Shown piece by piece: positions 1 to 6,518 of a stretch of DNA of 7,423 nucleotides; position 1 is the stretch's first letter, and every line of letters begins with the position of its first letter. Where the stretch lies: assembly GCA_024641225.1 (NCBI GenBank), contig JAHEDN010000117.1:1-7423 (forward strand), given 5' to 3'. Under the pieces are notes generated by a model that searched no databases, had not been told where the DNA came from, and saw nothing but the letters and a program-made list of their open reading frames with translations. Both the position numbers and the translations under genes were made by a program. This DNA comes from Burkholderiales bacterium (GTDB taxonomy: Bacteria; Pseudomonadota; Gammaproteobacteria; Burkholderiales; Burkholderiaceae_F).

Positions 1-159
1 GACCCCGGTCGACAAGGCTCTTGTCGCACGGTGCCGTCTGGCAGAAACTGGCACGCCGATCCTCCATGGCACCACAGCGCGCCCGGCGCGGCGCTTTGCG
101 GTTCGGTGCAGTTGCGAGGAGAGTAAGCGCTGACATGAAGGCGCACTGAAGCAGATCCG
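1..159. other. Upstream region without a confident gene
   Basis: No recognisable protein is encoded here. The three forward frames are open from the window edge and close at about 126, 133 and 149, but none of the short translations resembles a family I know, so an upstream gene tail cannot be confirmed. A perfect 7-bp stem with a 3-nt loop lies at 10-26 and has no T-run after it. A purine-rich GAGGAGAG (116-123) lies 11 nt before a four-codon ATG...TGA mini-frame at 135-149, just ahead of the next gene. Confidence 0.5.
10..26. repeat. Small perfect inverted repeat (hairpin)
   Basis: CGACAAG and CTTGTCG pair perfectly around the loop GCT. No T-tract follows on the plus strand, so it is not a convincing intrinsic terminator. 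It could be a fortuitous stem inside an upstream coding end. Confidence 0.3.
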
Positions 160-1656
160 ATGGCCAGAGAAACTCGACAAAAGCACACGGAAACCGCGCA
201 TATAAAAGGTTCCGGTGAAAGTCAGCACTCACATGTTGAATATGGGTCGACGCACGTCGCCTGGGATCGCGACAGCGGATCGGATTTCGCCATAACGTCG
301 GTCAATCTCCCCGACCGGCTCGACGCGCAGGAAGTGCGGGCGCGAGCGGCGGCTGATTCCGAGCGGCCGTCCGTGCGTCGTCTTCATCGCTCTGACGTCA
401 TACGCATCATCGGTTGGTTGATCGTCGCCGTGGTCGCCGGCGCCCTCGCCTGGGCCGCGCTGCGCGTCGGGATGCCGCTGCGCGCCGCGATCTCACCGGC
501 CGGTGTCGAAGCCTCGGTCGGCGCGGCGCTCGGCGTGCCTGTCTCCGTCGCCGACACGCGAGTGGATCTGTCGCCCTCGCCGCGGCTGGTCGTGACCGGC
601 ATGGTCGCGCAGAGCGGGTTCCAGCTGCCGAAGATCGAGTTGCACTTCAACTGGCGCGCCGCGCTGGAGGGCCTGCAGAGTTCGAAGTGGGTGCTCGGTG
701 AGGCACGAGTAGCCCCGGTCCAGTTGACCGGCGCGCAGGCGCTGGCGCTGCTGCATTCGGCGCGCGGTGCGGGCAGGCTGCCTGTAGCCATCTCGACGAT
801 CCGTTTCGAATCGGTCGAGTTCCCGGACCTCATCCTGTTGCCTGGCCGCTACGAGGCCATCGTGCGCCGCGGTGCCGAGCAGGGCGCTTTCAGCGTGATC
901 AGCCTCAAGCGACTCGACGGCGATGGAGAGATGGAAGTCGAGATCAGGCCGCCAGCGGCCCAGGATAGCGCCGCCAGCTTCGCCCTCTTCGCCCGCAAAT
1001 GGGCGACGGCAATCGGTCCCGCGATCGTCTGGTCTGAGGCCACGGCGCAGGGAGAATTTCGCGCCGACTTAGTGAGGGTCGATTCGTACAGCGTCGGGGG
1101 GCAGTTCGGAAACCTCAATGGCGCCGCCCAGTTACTGAAGGAGGCCAGCGGCTGGCGGCTGGCCGGCAATGTCCGCAGTCCCGACCTCGCGGTCGAGCAG
1201 GTGATCCGCCGCGCTGCCGGACTTGGAGAGGACGCGAAGGCGCTCGAGCCGATTCCGCTGCGAGGGACCGCGAAGTTCGATCTGACCGTCTCGGGTTCCG
1301 GGGCGTCGGCCGCGGAGACTTTGCGGCAGGCAATCGTCGGCGGCCCGGTGTCGGTTTCCGGGGCGACCTTCGTCGGGCTGAACCTCGGCCTCGTGGCGGC
1401 ACAAGGCAAGGCGGAGGGCGCCGGCGGCACGACGCGGTTTACCGATCTGGAGTGCGACGTCGTTGTTTCGAAGGATGGCCTGACCGTTCGCAATGTTGCC
1501 GGCAGGGCAGGCGGACTTCGCGTCCACGGGGGTTTCCAGGTTGACCGGAAGATGCAGATCAGCGGTTCGCTCAGGCTAGAAGTGGCCTCGCCGCGTGGAG
1601 TCGTTGGCGCGGATGTCCGCATCAGCGGCACTGCGGTCGCGCCAACATACCATTAG
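160..1656 (+). CDS. AsmA-like inner-membrane/periplasmic protein
   Basis: The 498-residue product has a hydrophilic N-terminal stretch (1-79), one hydrophobic segment at about residues 80-101 preceded by Arg and His residues, and then a long region of alternating short hydrophobic beta-type segments. This fits a protein anchored once in the inner membrane with a periplasmic domain. The C-terminal part (about 385-497), with alternating short strands and a TRFTDLECDVVV-type segment, resembles the C-terminal region of AsmA-family proteins. AsmA-like proteins are linked to phospholipid transport or outer-membrane assembly between the two membranes; that role is inferred by family. The start is uncertain. 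ATG 160 has only a weak ribosome-binding site, and codons 1-28 have a G or C third base in just 10 of 28 codons, with AGA, ATA, CGA and TCA codons. GTG at 334 or 373 would give a protein beginning shortly before the membrane segment. The stop is 25 bp before the first parS site. Confidence 0.7.
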   Translation: MARETRQKHTETAHIKGSGESQHSHVEYGSTHVAWDRDSGSDFAITSVNLPDRLDAQEVRARAAADSERPSVRRLHRSDVIRIIGWLIVAVVAGALAWAALRVGMPLRAAISPAGVEASVGAALGVPVSVADTRVDLSPSPRLVVTGMVAQSGFQLPKIELHFNWRAALEGLQSSKWVLGEARVAPVQLTGAQALALLHSARGAGRLPVAISTIRFESVEFPDLILLPGRYEAIVRRGAEQGAFSVISLKRLDGDGEMEVEIRPPAAQDSAASFALFARKWATAIGPAIVWSEATAQGEFRADLVRVDSYSVGGQFGNLNGAAQLLKEASGWRLAGNVRSPDLAVEQVIRRAAGLGEDAKALEPIPLRGTAKFDLTVSGSGASAAETLRQAIVGGPVSVSGATFVGLNLGLVAAQGKAEGAGGTTRFTDLECDVVVSKDGLTVRNVAGRAGGLRVHGGFQVDRKMQISGSLRLEVASPRGVVGADVRISGTAVAPTYH

Positions 1657-1680
1657 ATGGCGCCCGGCCCCGATATTCGA

Positions 1681-1696
1681 TGTTTCACGTGAAACC
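1681..1696. promoter_or_regulatory. parS site 1 (ParB-binding centromere site)
   Basis: TGTTTCACGTGAAACC contains the perfect palindromic core GTTTCACGTGAAAC (1682-1695), which matches the conserved chromosomal parS consensus tGTTTCACGTGAAACa with one mismatch at the outer 3' base. ParB loads here as a CTP-dependent clamp and spreads. parA and the start of parB in the same window support the assignment. Confidence 0.95.
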
Positions 1697-1706
1697 GGCG
1701 CAAGGC

Positions 1707-1722
1707 CGTTTCACGTGAAACA
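1707..1722. promoter_or_regulatory. parS site 2 (ParB-binding centromere site)
   Basis: CGTTTCACGTGAAACA contains the same perfect 14-bp palindromic core (1708-1721), with one mismatch to the 16-bp consensus at the outer 5' base. Its centre is 26 bp from the centre of site 1, about 2.5 turns of B-DNA, so two bound ParB dimers would sit on roughly opposite faces. It ends 24 bp before the proposed -35 of mnmG. Confidence 0.95.
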
Positions 1723-1746
1723 TTCTGAGCTCGCCGGAGTTTCGGG

Positions 1747-1776
1747 CTGAAAGCTGGCCGATTCGCTTCCTATAAT
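1747..1776 (+). promoter_or_regulatory. Putative sigma70-type promoter for mnmG
   Basis: A perfect -10 hexamer TATAAT (1771-1776) stands out in this GC-rich sequence. CTGAAA at 1747-1752 matches the -35 consensus TTGACA at four of six positions with an 18-bp spacer. Transcription would start near 1783, giving a leader of about 30 nt before the mnmG ATG. The two parS sites lie just upstream, so ParB spreading could reach this promoter. Confidence 0.65.
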
Positions 1777-1812
1777 CCGCTCCCCATCGACCTTGGCAAC
1801 CGTTGCCGCCTC

Positions 1813-3753
1813 ATGCCGTCTTCCGATCAGTTCGATGTCATCGTCGTTGGTGGCGGCCACGCCGGGACCGAGGCTGCGCTGGCGGCGGCGCGGATGGGCG
1901 CATCAACCCTGCTGCTGACGCACAGCATCGAAACGCTCGGGCAGATGTCCTGCAACCCGTCGATCGGCGGCATCGGCAAGGGGCATCTGGTCAAGGAGGT
2001 CGATGCCTTGGGCGGCGCGATGGCGGCGGCTACTGACGAGGCCGGCATTCAGTTCCGGATCCTGAATCGCTCAAAGGGGCCCGCCGTTCGCGCTACTCGC
2101 GCCCAGGCCGATCGCGTGCTCTACCGACAGGCAATCCGACGACGGCTCGAACACCAGCCGAATCTCCTGCTGTTCCAGCAGGCGGTCGATGACCTGATGC
2201 TGGAGGGCGAACGGGTGGTCGGTGCAGTGACCCAGTCCGGCGTCCGCTTCCGCGGCCGGACCGTGATCCTGACGGCCGGTACTTTTCTGAACGGGCTGAT
2301 CCACATTGGTTTGCAGCATTACGCGGCGGGGCGCGCCGGGGATCCGCCGTCGGTTTCCCTGGCGTCGCGCTTGCGGGAACTGCATCTGCCGCAGGGCAGG
2401 CTGAAGACCGGTACGCCGCCGCGCATCGACGGACGCACGATCGATTTCAGCCAGTGCGAAGAACAGCCCGGCGATCTCGATCCGGTGCCGGTGTTCTCCT
2501 TTCTTGGCTCGGCTGGCGAGCATCCCCGCCAAGTGCCGTGCTGGATCACGCACACCAATGCGCGAACCCACGAAGTGATCCGAGCCAACCTCGACCGATC
2601 GCCGATGTACTCCGGCGTGATCGAGGGAGTCGGCCCGCGCTACTGCCCGTCGATCGAGGACAAGATCCACCGTTTCGCGGGGCGGTCCAGCCACCAGATC
2701 TTTCTCGAGCCCGAGGGGCTGACGACGAACGAGTTCTATCCCAACGGCATTTCGACCAGCCTGCCGTTCGACGTTCAGATCGAGATCGTCCGCTCGATGA
2801 AAGGCCTGGAGGGAGCGCACATACTGCGGCCGGGTTACGCGATCGAATACGATTACTTTGACCCCCGCGCCCTGAGGGCGTCGCTGGAGTGCAAGTCGAT
2901 CAGCGGCCTGTTTTTTGCCGGCCAGATCAACGGCACGACCGGGTATGAGGAGGCTGCGGCGCAAGGGCTGTTGGCGGGAATCAACGCCGCGCTGCAGGCG
3001 CAGGGGCGCGACCCCTGGTCGCCGCGGCGCGACCAGGCCTACGTCGGCGTCCTGGTCGACGACCTGATCACGCGGGGAGTGGCCGAGCCGTACCGGATGT
3101 TCACGAGCCGCGCCGAGTACCGGCTGAGCCTGCGTGAGGACAACGCTGATCTGCGCTTGACCGAGGTCGGCCGGGCGCTCGGATGTATCGACGATCGGCG
3201 CTGGAATGCGTTCTGTCGCAAACGCGAAGCCATCGAGCGCGAGTTGCTGCGGCTGCGATCGACCTGGGTCAACCCGCGCCTGGTCGATGCAGCCGAGGCG
3301 GAGCGTGTTCTAGGCAAGCCAATTGAACGTGAGTACACGCTTTCAGATTTACTAAAGCGTCCTGGCGTTTCGTACGAGAGGCTCTTGACATTAGTGGGCG
3401 CTAACTATCAGACCTTGGGCGGGCCGCCCGTCGAGGGCGCCGATGATCCTCAAGTCGCCGAGCAGGTCGAAATCTCCACCAAATACGCCGGCTACATCGC
3501 CCGCCAGCGCGATGAAGTAGCGCGGCACGAGGCACACGAGACAACCCGCATTCCCCCCGAACTCGATTACGCGGAGGTGTCCGGCCTGTCGATCGAAGTG
3601 CGCCAGAAGCTTGCGGCAACCCGCCCCGAAACGGTCGGCCAGGCGGCACGCGTTGCCGGCGTCACCCCGGCCGCGATCTCGCTGCTGCTGGTGCACCTGA
3701 AGCGCCTTTCCAGGGGCAGCGGCCCTGCGGCGCACGATCAACTTGCCGCCTGA
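1813..3753 (+). CDS. mnmG: tRNA uridine-5-carboxymethylaminomethyl(34) synthesis enzyme MnmG
   Basis: MnmG (GidA) is the FAD-dependent partner of the GTPase MnmE. In the cytoplasm the complex adds the (carboxymethyl)aminomethyl group to wobble U34 of several tRNAs, using methylene-tetrahydrofolate. The 646-residue product aligns end to end from memory with E. coli MnmG (about 629 residues). Visible features are the dinucleotide-binding GGGHAG at residues 13-18, Cys47 in MSCNP and Cys278 in RYCPS (counterparts of the two catalytic cysteines), the GTPPRID segment at 200-206, and the INGTTGYEEAAAQGLLAG region around 370-390. The C-terminal VTPAAIS MnmE/tRNA-binding region is present, followed by a short divergent tail. 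The ATG start matches the family N-terminus but has no clear Shine-Dalgarno sequence. The 3' end overlaps rsmG by 11 bp. A local low-GC patch covers residues 497-536. Confidence 0.98.
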   Translation: MPSSDQFDVIVVGGGHAGTEAALAAARMGASTLLLTHSIETLGQMSCNPSIGGIGKGHLVKEVDALGGAMAAATDEAGIQFRILNRSKGPAVRATRAQADRVLYRQAIRRRLEHQPNLLLFQQAVDDLMLEGERVVGAVTQSGVRFRGRTVILTAGTFLNGLIHIGLQHYAAGRAGDPPSVSLASRLRELHLPQGRLKTGTPPRIDGRTIDFSQCEEQPGDLDPVPVFSFLGSAGEHPRQVPCWITHTNARTHEVIRANLDRSPMYSGVIEGVGPRYCPSIEDKIHRFAGRSSHQIFLEPEGLTTNEFYPNGISTSLPFDVQIEIVRSMKGLEGAHILRPGYAIEYDYFDPRALRASLECKSISGLFFAGQINGTTGYEEAAAQGLLAGINAALQAQGRDPWSPRRDQAYVGVLVDDLITRGVAEPYRMFTSRAEYRLSLREDNADLRLTEVGRALGCIDDRRWNAFCRKREAIERELLRLRSTWVNPRLVDAAEAERVLGKPIEREYTLSDLLKRPGVSYERLLTLVGANYQTLGGPPVEGADDPQVAEQVEISTKYAGYIARQRDEVARHEAHETTRIPPELDYAEVSGLSIEVRQKLAATRPETVGQAARVAGVTPAAISLLLVHLKRLSRGSGPAAHDQLAA

Positions 3754-4387
3754 CCTCCGGCCGGAGGTCATCGGCGCGGGCGCGACGCAGCTTGGCGTTG
3801 CGCTCGACGAGGCGCAGCTGGCACGACTGGCGGCGTTCGCGAGCCTGCTTGCACGCTGGAACGCGACACACAACCTGACCGCCATCCGCGGCGCTGATGA
3901 CATGCTGACGCACCATCTGCTCGACTCGCTGGCACTGGTCCCGCATTTCACCCGCGTCACCGCGGGGGCGGCGGCGCGGGTCCTTGACGTCGGCAGCGGC
4001 GGCGGCCTGCCAGGCATGGTGCTGGCGATTGCCGCGCCACAAGCTGGGGTGACGCTGGTCGACGCGGTGCAGAAGAAGTGCGCCTTCCTCACGCAGGCGC
4101 AGCTCGAACTGGGTCTCGGCAACGTGGAAGTGGTGCACGGCCGGGTTGAGGCGCTCCGCGTTCCACCATTCGACGTGATCGTTTCACGCGCCCTGTCCAC
4201 GCTGGCGCAGTTCGTCGCATGGACCCGTCATCTGCTGAAGCCCGGAGGCCGCTGGCTGGCGATGAAGGGGGTGCTTCCTGCCGAAGAGCTTTCCGAACTG
4301 CCGCCCGACGTGTGCGCCGAGGTTGTTCCGCTGCAGGTGCCGGGACTGAAACAGCGGCGGCATCTGATCGAGATGAGGACAACTTGA
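3743..4387 (+). CDS. rsmG: 16S rRNA (guanine(527)-N(7))-methyltransferase RsmG
   Basis: RsmG (GidB) uses S-adenosylmethionine to methylate N7 of G527 in the 530 loop of 16S rRNA. In other bacteria its loss gives low-level streptomycin resistance. The 214-residue product is close to the usual length of about 207. It shows the N-terminal WNATHNLTAI segment (39-48), HLLDSLAL (58-65), the SAM-binding motif I VLDVGSGGGLPG (80-91), the acidic LVDAVQKK (105-112) and SRAL (148-151), then LLKPGG and the WLAMKG segment typical of the family. The TTG start at 3743 is chosen because the frame is closed by a stop at 3698-3700 and holds no ATG or GTG before the conserved region. It overlaps the mnmG end by 11 bp, so translational coupling to mnmG is likely, with no strong ribosome-binding site of its own. 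Confidence 0.96.
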   Translation: MPPDLRPEVIGAGATQLGVALDEAQLARLAAFASLLARWNATHNLTAIRGADDMLTHHLLDSLALVPHFTRVTAGAAARVLDVGSGGGLPGMVLAIAAPQAGVTLVDAVQKKCAFLTQAQLELGLGNVEVVHGRVEALRVPPFDVIVSRALSTLAQFVAWTRHLLKPGGRWLAMKGVLPAEELSELPPDVCAEVVPLQVPGLKQRRHLIEMRTT

Positions 4388-4926
4388 ACAGAACTTGGCC
4401 CGGACTTGTGTTGGTGCCGCTCGTGGCCGCCTGCACGGCGTCGGCGCCGCTGGCGCCAATGGAAACGGTCTCCAGGCTTGACGTCGAGCGCTATGCCGGC
4501 ACCTGGCACGAAGTCGCGCTTTATCCGAACCGGTTCCAGCAAGCCTGCTCGATGGACACTACCGCCACCTATACCCCGCAGGGGCAGGGGCGGATCGGCG
4601 TGCGCAATCGCTGCCGCCGCGCCGACGGCTCGGAGATGGCCGTCGAGGGCGTCGCCGAGGTCGTCAATCCCGCGACCAATGCGAAGCTCAAGGTGAGCTT
4701 CCTGCCCGCGTGGCTGCGCTGGACGGGAATCGGCCGCGGCGACTACTGGGTGCTGTATTTGTCGCCTGACTACAGCGTGGCGATCGTCGGCGAGCCGAGC
4801 CGCGAGTACCTGTGGATCCTTGCACGCACGCCGACGCTTCCTGAGCAGGAATACCAGGCCCTGATGCCGAGGATCCGCGCCGCCGGCTACGATCCGCAGC
4901 GCCTGCGTCGCGCTTCAGCGCACTGA
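4384..4926 (+). CDS. blc: Blc-like outer-membrane lipocalin lipoprotein
   Basis: The 180-residue product has a short lipoprotein signal peptide with the lipobox VAAC, making Cys17 the expected lipidated residue. The next residues are Thr and Ala, not Asp, which by the E. coli rule favours the outer membrane. The mature part has the lipocalin G-x-W motif (Gly39, Trp41 in YAGTWHEVA), the NPATNAKLKVSF strand (95-106), GDYWVLYL (119-126) and REYLWILARTP (140-150), as in bacterial Blc. Cys55 and Cys77 could form a disulfide. Blc binds fatty acids and lysophospholipids and is linked to membrane maintenance or stress. The TTG start at 4384 overlaps the rsmG stop (TTGA), with GAGG (4375-4378) at suitable spacing. 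The same frame is open further upstream to 4219, but that part lies inside rsmG, and only the TTG start yields a signal peptide at the N-terminus. Confidence 0.93.
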   Translation: MNRTWPGLVLVPLVAACTASAPLAPMETVSRLDVERYAGTWHEVALYPNRFQQACSMDTTATYTPQGQGRIGVRNRCRRADGSEMAVEGVAEVVNPATNAKLKVSFLPAWLRWTGIGRGDYWVLYLSPDYSVAIVGEPSREYLWILARTPTLPEQEYQALMPRIRAAGYDPQRLRRASAH

Positions 4927-4955
4927 GCGCTGCCGGTCACGCCACTGGTGCCGGC
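4916..4955. terminator. Tail-to-tail stem-loops between blc and the AhpD-like gene
   Basis: CAGCGC (4916-4921) and GCGCTG (4927-4932) pair perfectly around a 5-nt loop that holds most of the blc stop codon. Immediately after, GCCGG (4932-4936) pairs with CCGGC (4951-4955), with an inner CAC/GTG pairing after a one-base bulge. The two stems share base 4932. Neither is followed by a T-tract on either strand, so this is at best a weak or Rho-assisted bidirectional end for the two convergent genes, which are only 10 bp apart. Confidence 0.3.
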
Positions 4956-5350
4956 GGCTGCGTGTATCGGGCGTCGGTCTCGACCTGCAGGCCGATCGCG
5001 ATGCGGTTGGTCAGGCTGGCAAGGTAGACGACCTGCATCAGTTCGCTGAACATCGCTTCGCTCATGCCCTTGGCGCGCGCAGACGCCGTGTGCGTGTGCA
5101 GGCAGTAGCTGCAGTTGTTGGCCGCCGACACGGCAATGTAGATGAGCTCCTTGGTCAGCGCATCGAGTGCGCCCGGGGCCATCACGCGCTTGACCTCGCT
5201 CCAGGTTGCCTGAAGCTGCGCCGGATCGTTGGCCAGCGCGCGCCAGATGTTGTTGATGTAGTCCGTGCCGCGTGTGGCGCGGATGTCGTCGAAGACGGTG
5301 CGCGCCCGGGCGTCGGCCTGGTTGTCGGTCAGCATAGGCACGAGGGCCAT
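4937..5350 (-). CDS. AhpD-like carboxymuconolactone decarboxylase-family protein
   Basis: The 137-residue product belongs to the carboxymuconolactone decarboxylase/AhpD fold family, all-helical proteins that usually form oligomers. It has the redox pair Cys80-Ser-Tyr-Cys83, with Glu68 twelve residues before Cys80 and His87 four after Cys83. This E-x11-C-x2-C-x3-H spacing is the same as the catalytic set of mycobacterial AhpD, so thiol peroxidase or disulfide-reductase activity is more likely than true decarboxylation. The natural substrate cannot be read from the sequence. There is no signal peptide, so it is probably cytoplasmic. The ATG start has a strong AGGAG (plus-strand CTCCT 5356-5360) at good spacing. 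The gene is transcribed against its neighbours: convergent with blc and divergent from parA. Confidence 0.92.
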   Translation of the reverse strand: MALVPMLTDNQADARARTVFDDIRATRGTDYINNIWRALANDPAQLQATWSEVKRVMAPGALDALTKELIYIAVSAANNCSYCLHTHTASARAKGMSEAMFSELMQVVYLASLTNRIAIGLQVETDARYTQPPAPVA

Positions 5351-5410
5351 GATTTCTCCTTGGTCAAGAGTCGCTGCGTGTGCCGGCCGACCGGCTGCAA
5401 AGCTGTCGCC

Positions 5411-5434
5411 GGCGTTGGTAGCGGCGTTGGTAGC
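5411..5434. repeat. Perfect tandem repeat, 2 x 12 bp
   Basis: GGCGTTGGTAGC occurs twice head to tail (5411-5422 and 5423-5434) without mismatch, in the gap between the divergent AhpD-like gene and parA. It may be a slippage product or a tandem protein-binding site; nothing in the sequence decides between these. Confidence 0.85.
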
Positions 5435-5532
5435 AGCGCGTCGACGGCACTGCTCGGTCGTGACGGAGGGGAGCCCGCTATGACCTGGCCGGCCGCGTCG
5501 GGATCATGCACGGGCCGCGGAGGCAGCAAACG

Positions 5533-5538
5533 TAGAAT
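5533..5538 (+). promoter_or_regulatory. Possible -10 element upstream of parA
   Basis: TAGAAT matches the sigma70 -10 consensus at five of six positions and lies in the only AT-richer patch before parA. No convincing -35 is found 16-18 bp upstream. Transcription from it would give a leader of about 120 nt. Confidence 0.3.
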
Positions 5539-5666
5539 CCCGTGTTCTCCATTGACTCCGAACAGCGCAGCGCTGCGTCCCGTGCCCGGCATCGTCGATT
5601 ACCTGGCGTTCACCGTCAATGATCCGCCACTGTTCCGCGTGACCCCGCGGGCGATGGGCTGAAGCC

Positions 5667-6437
5667 GTGGCGCGCATCTTCTGCATTGCCAATCAGAAGG
5701 GGGGTGTCGGCAAGACCACGACCGCGGTCAACCTGGCGGCCGGCCTTGCGGCGCAGGGACAGCGCGTGCTGCTGGTCGATCTCGATCCCCAGGGCAATGC
5801 GACCATGGGCAGCGGCATCGACAAGCGCCAGCTCGCCCGCTCGGTCTACCAGGTCCTGCTGGGCAGCGCGAGCGCCCGCGAAGCCGCCGTCCGCTCGGAG
5901 GCCGGGGGTTACGACCTACTGCCGGCCAACCGCGAGCTGGCTGGCGCGGAAGTCGAACTGGTCGATCTCGACAATCGCGAACAGCGGCTGAAGCAGGCAC
6001 TGGCCGCGGCGGAGGCCGGCTACGACTTCATCCTGATCGACTGCCCGCCTTCGCTGAGCCTGCTCACCATCAACGGCCTGTGCTGCGCTCATGGCGTGAT
6101 CATCCCGATGCAGTGCGAGTACTTCGCGCTCGAGGGACTCACCGATCTGGTCAACACGATCAAGCGCGTGCACGCCAACCTGAATCCCGGACTGAAGATC
6201 ATCGGCCTGCTGCGCGTGATGTTCGATCCCCGCATGACGCTTCAGCAGCAGGTCTCGTCGCAACTCGAATCGCATTTCGGCGACAAGGTCTTCCGCACGA
6301 TCATCCCGCGCAACGTTCGCCTGGCGGAGGCGCCGAGCTACGGCATGCCCGGTGTCGCCTACGATCGGACGGCGAAGGGGGCGCAAGCCTACATCGCCTT
6401 CGGCGCTGAAATGGTCGAGCGAATGAAGACGCTCTAG
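5667..6437 (+). CDS. parA: Chromosome partitioning ATPase ParA (Soj type)
   Basis: ParA is a deviant-Walker P-loop ATPase. It binds DNA non-specifically as an ATP dimer, and ParB-parS complexes displace it to move chromosome origins apart. The 256-residue length and absence of an N-terminal helix-turn-helix place it with short chromosomal Soj-type ParA, not long plasmid ParA. It has the deviant Walker A KGGVGKTT (11-18, signature Lys11 and Lys16), the switch I region DLDPQGNAT (38-46) with Asp38 and Asp40, Walker B ILIDCPPS (122-129) with Asp125, and the conserved IPRNVRLAEAPSYG segment near 212. The GTG start is fixed by the family-typical N-terminus MARIFCIANQKGG and an in-frame stop at 5640-5642. 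The ribosome-binding site is weak. An acetyltransferase gene separates it from parB. Confidence 0.98.
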   Translation: MARIFCIANQKGGVGKTTTAVNLAAGLAAQGQRVLLVDLDPQGNATMGSGIDKRQLARSVYQVLLGSASAREAAVRSEAGGYDLLPANRELAGAEVELVDLDNREQRLKQALAAAEAGYDFILIDCPPSLSLLTINGLCCAHGVIIPMQCEYFALEGLTDLVNTIKRVHANLNPGLKIIGLLRVMFDPRMTLQQQVSSQLESHFGDKVFRTIIPRNVRLAEAPSYGMPGVAYDRTAKGAQAYIAFGAEMVERMKTL

Positions 6438-6518
6438 GATGACATTGGTCCGAGCGCGCTGTGGTTGTCGCTTGGCCCGCATGTCCTGGCGGTTGGCCGG
6501 GCGACGAGGCCGGATCTG

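Larger units (their letters stand above)
1680..1723. repeat. 16-bp inverted repeat formed by the paired parS sites
   Basis: Bases 1680-1695 are the exact reverse complement of 1708-1723, with a 12-nt spacer. The arms extend beyond the parS cores by the flanking AT on the outside. If transcribed, the RNA would form a strong 16-bp hairpin between the AsmA-like gene and mnmG. It has no U-tract, so any terminator role is speculative. Confidence 0.8.
5351..5666. other. Divergent intergenic region before parA
   Basis: This 316-bp gap must carry the promoters of the minus-strand AhpD-like gene and of parA. It holds the AhpD-like ribosome-binding site at its left end, a small GCCGG-CCGA-CCGGC stem (5382-5395), a perfect tandem 12-bp repeat (5411-5434) and a TAGAAT -10-like hexamer (5533-5538). 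Open frames crossing it show no resemblance to known proteins and look like GC-rich shadows. I see no parS core and no DnaA box in it. Confidence 0.55.

Noticed and set aside
1657..1812. Replication origin in the parS-containing gap
   Set aside because: No TTATCCACA-type DnaA boxes or AT-rich unwinding element are seen; parS sites alone do not make an origin.
4181..4194. parS-like half site GTTTCACG inside rsmG
   Set aside because: Only the left half matches; the right half is unrelated and the bases encode the conserved VSRA segment of RsmG.
4219..4383. Upstream extension of the lipocalin frame, giving a 235-residue protein
   Set aside because: It lies inside rsmG in another frame and would bury the lipoprotein signal peptide; the TTG at 4384 gives a proper lipobox protein.
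5090..5662. 190-codon plus-strand open frame crossing the AhpD-like gene and the intergenic region
   Set aside because: It is mostly antisense to the well-supported AhpD-like gene, its translation resembles no family I know, and it is typical of GC-rich shadow frames.
6465..6518. TTG start for the acetyltransferase, adding 18 residues
   Set aside because: There is no ribosome-binding site before it and the extra residues do not look like part of the domain; ATG 6519 has a well-spaced ACGAGG.
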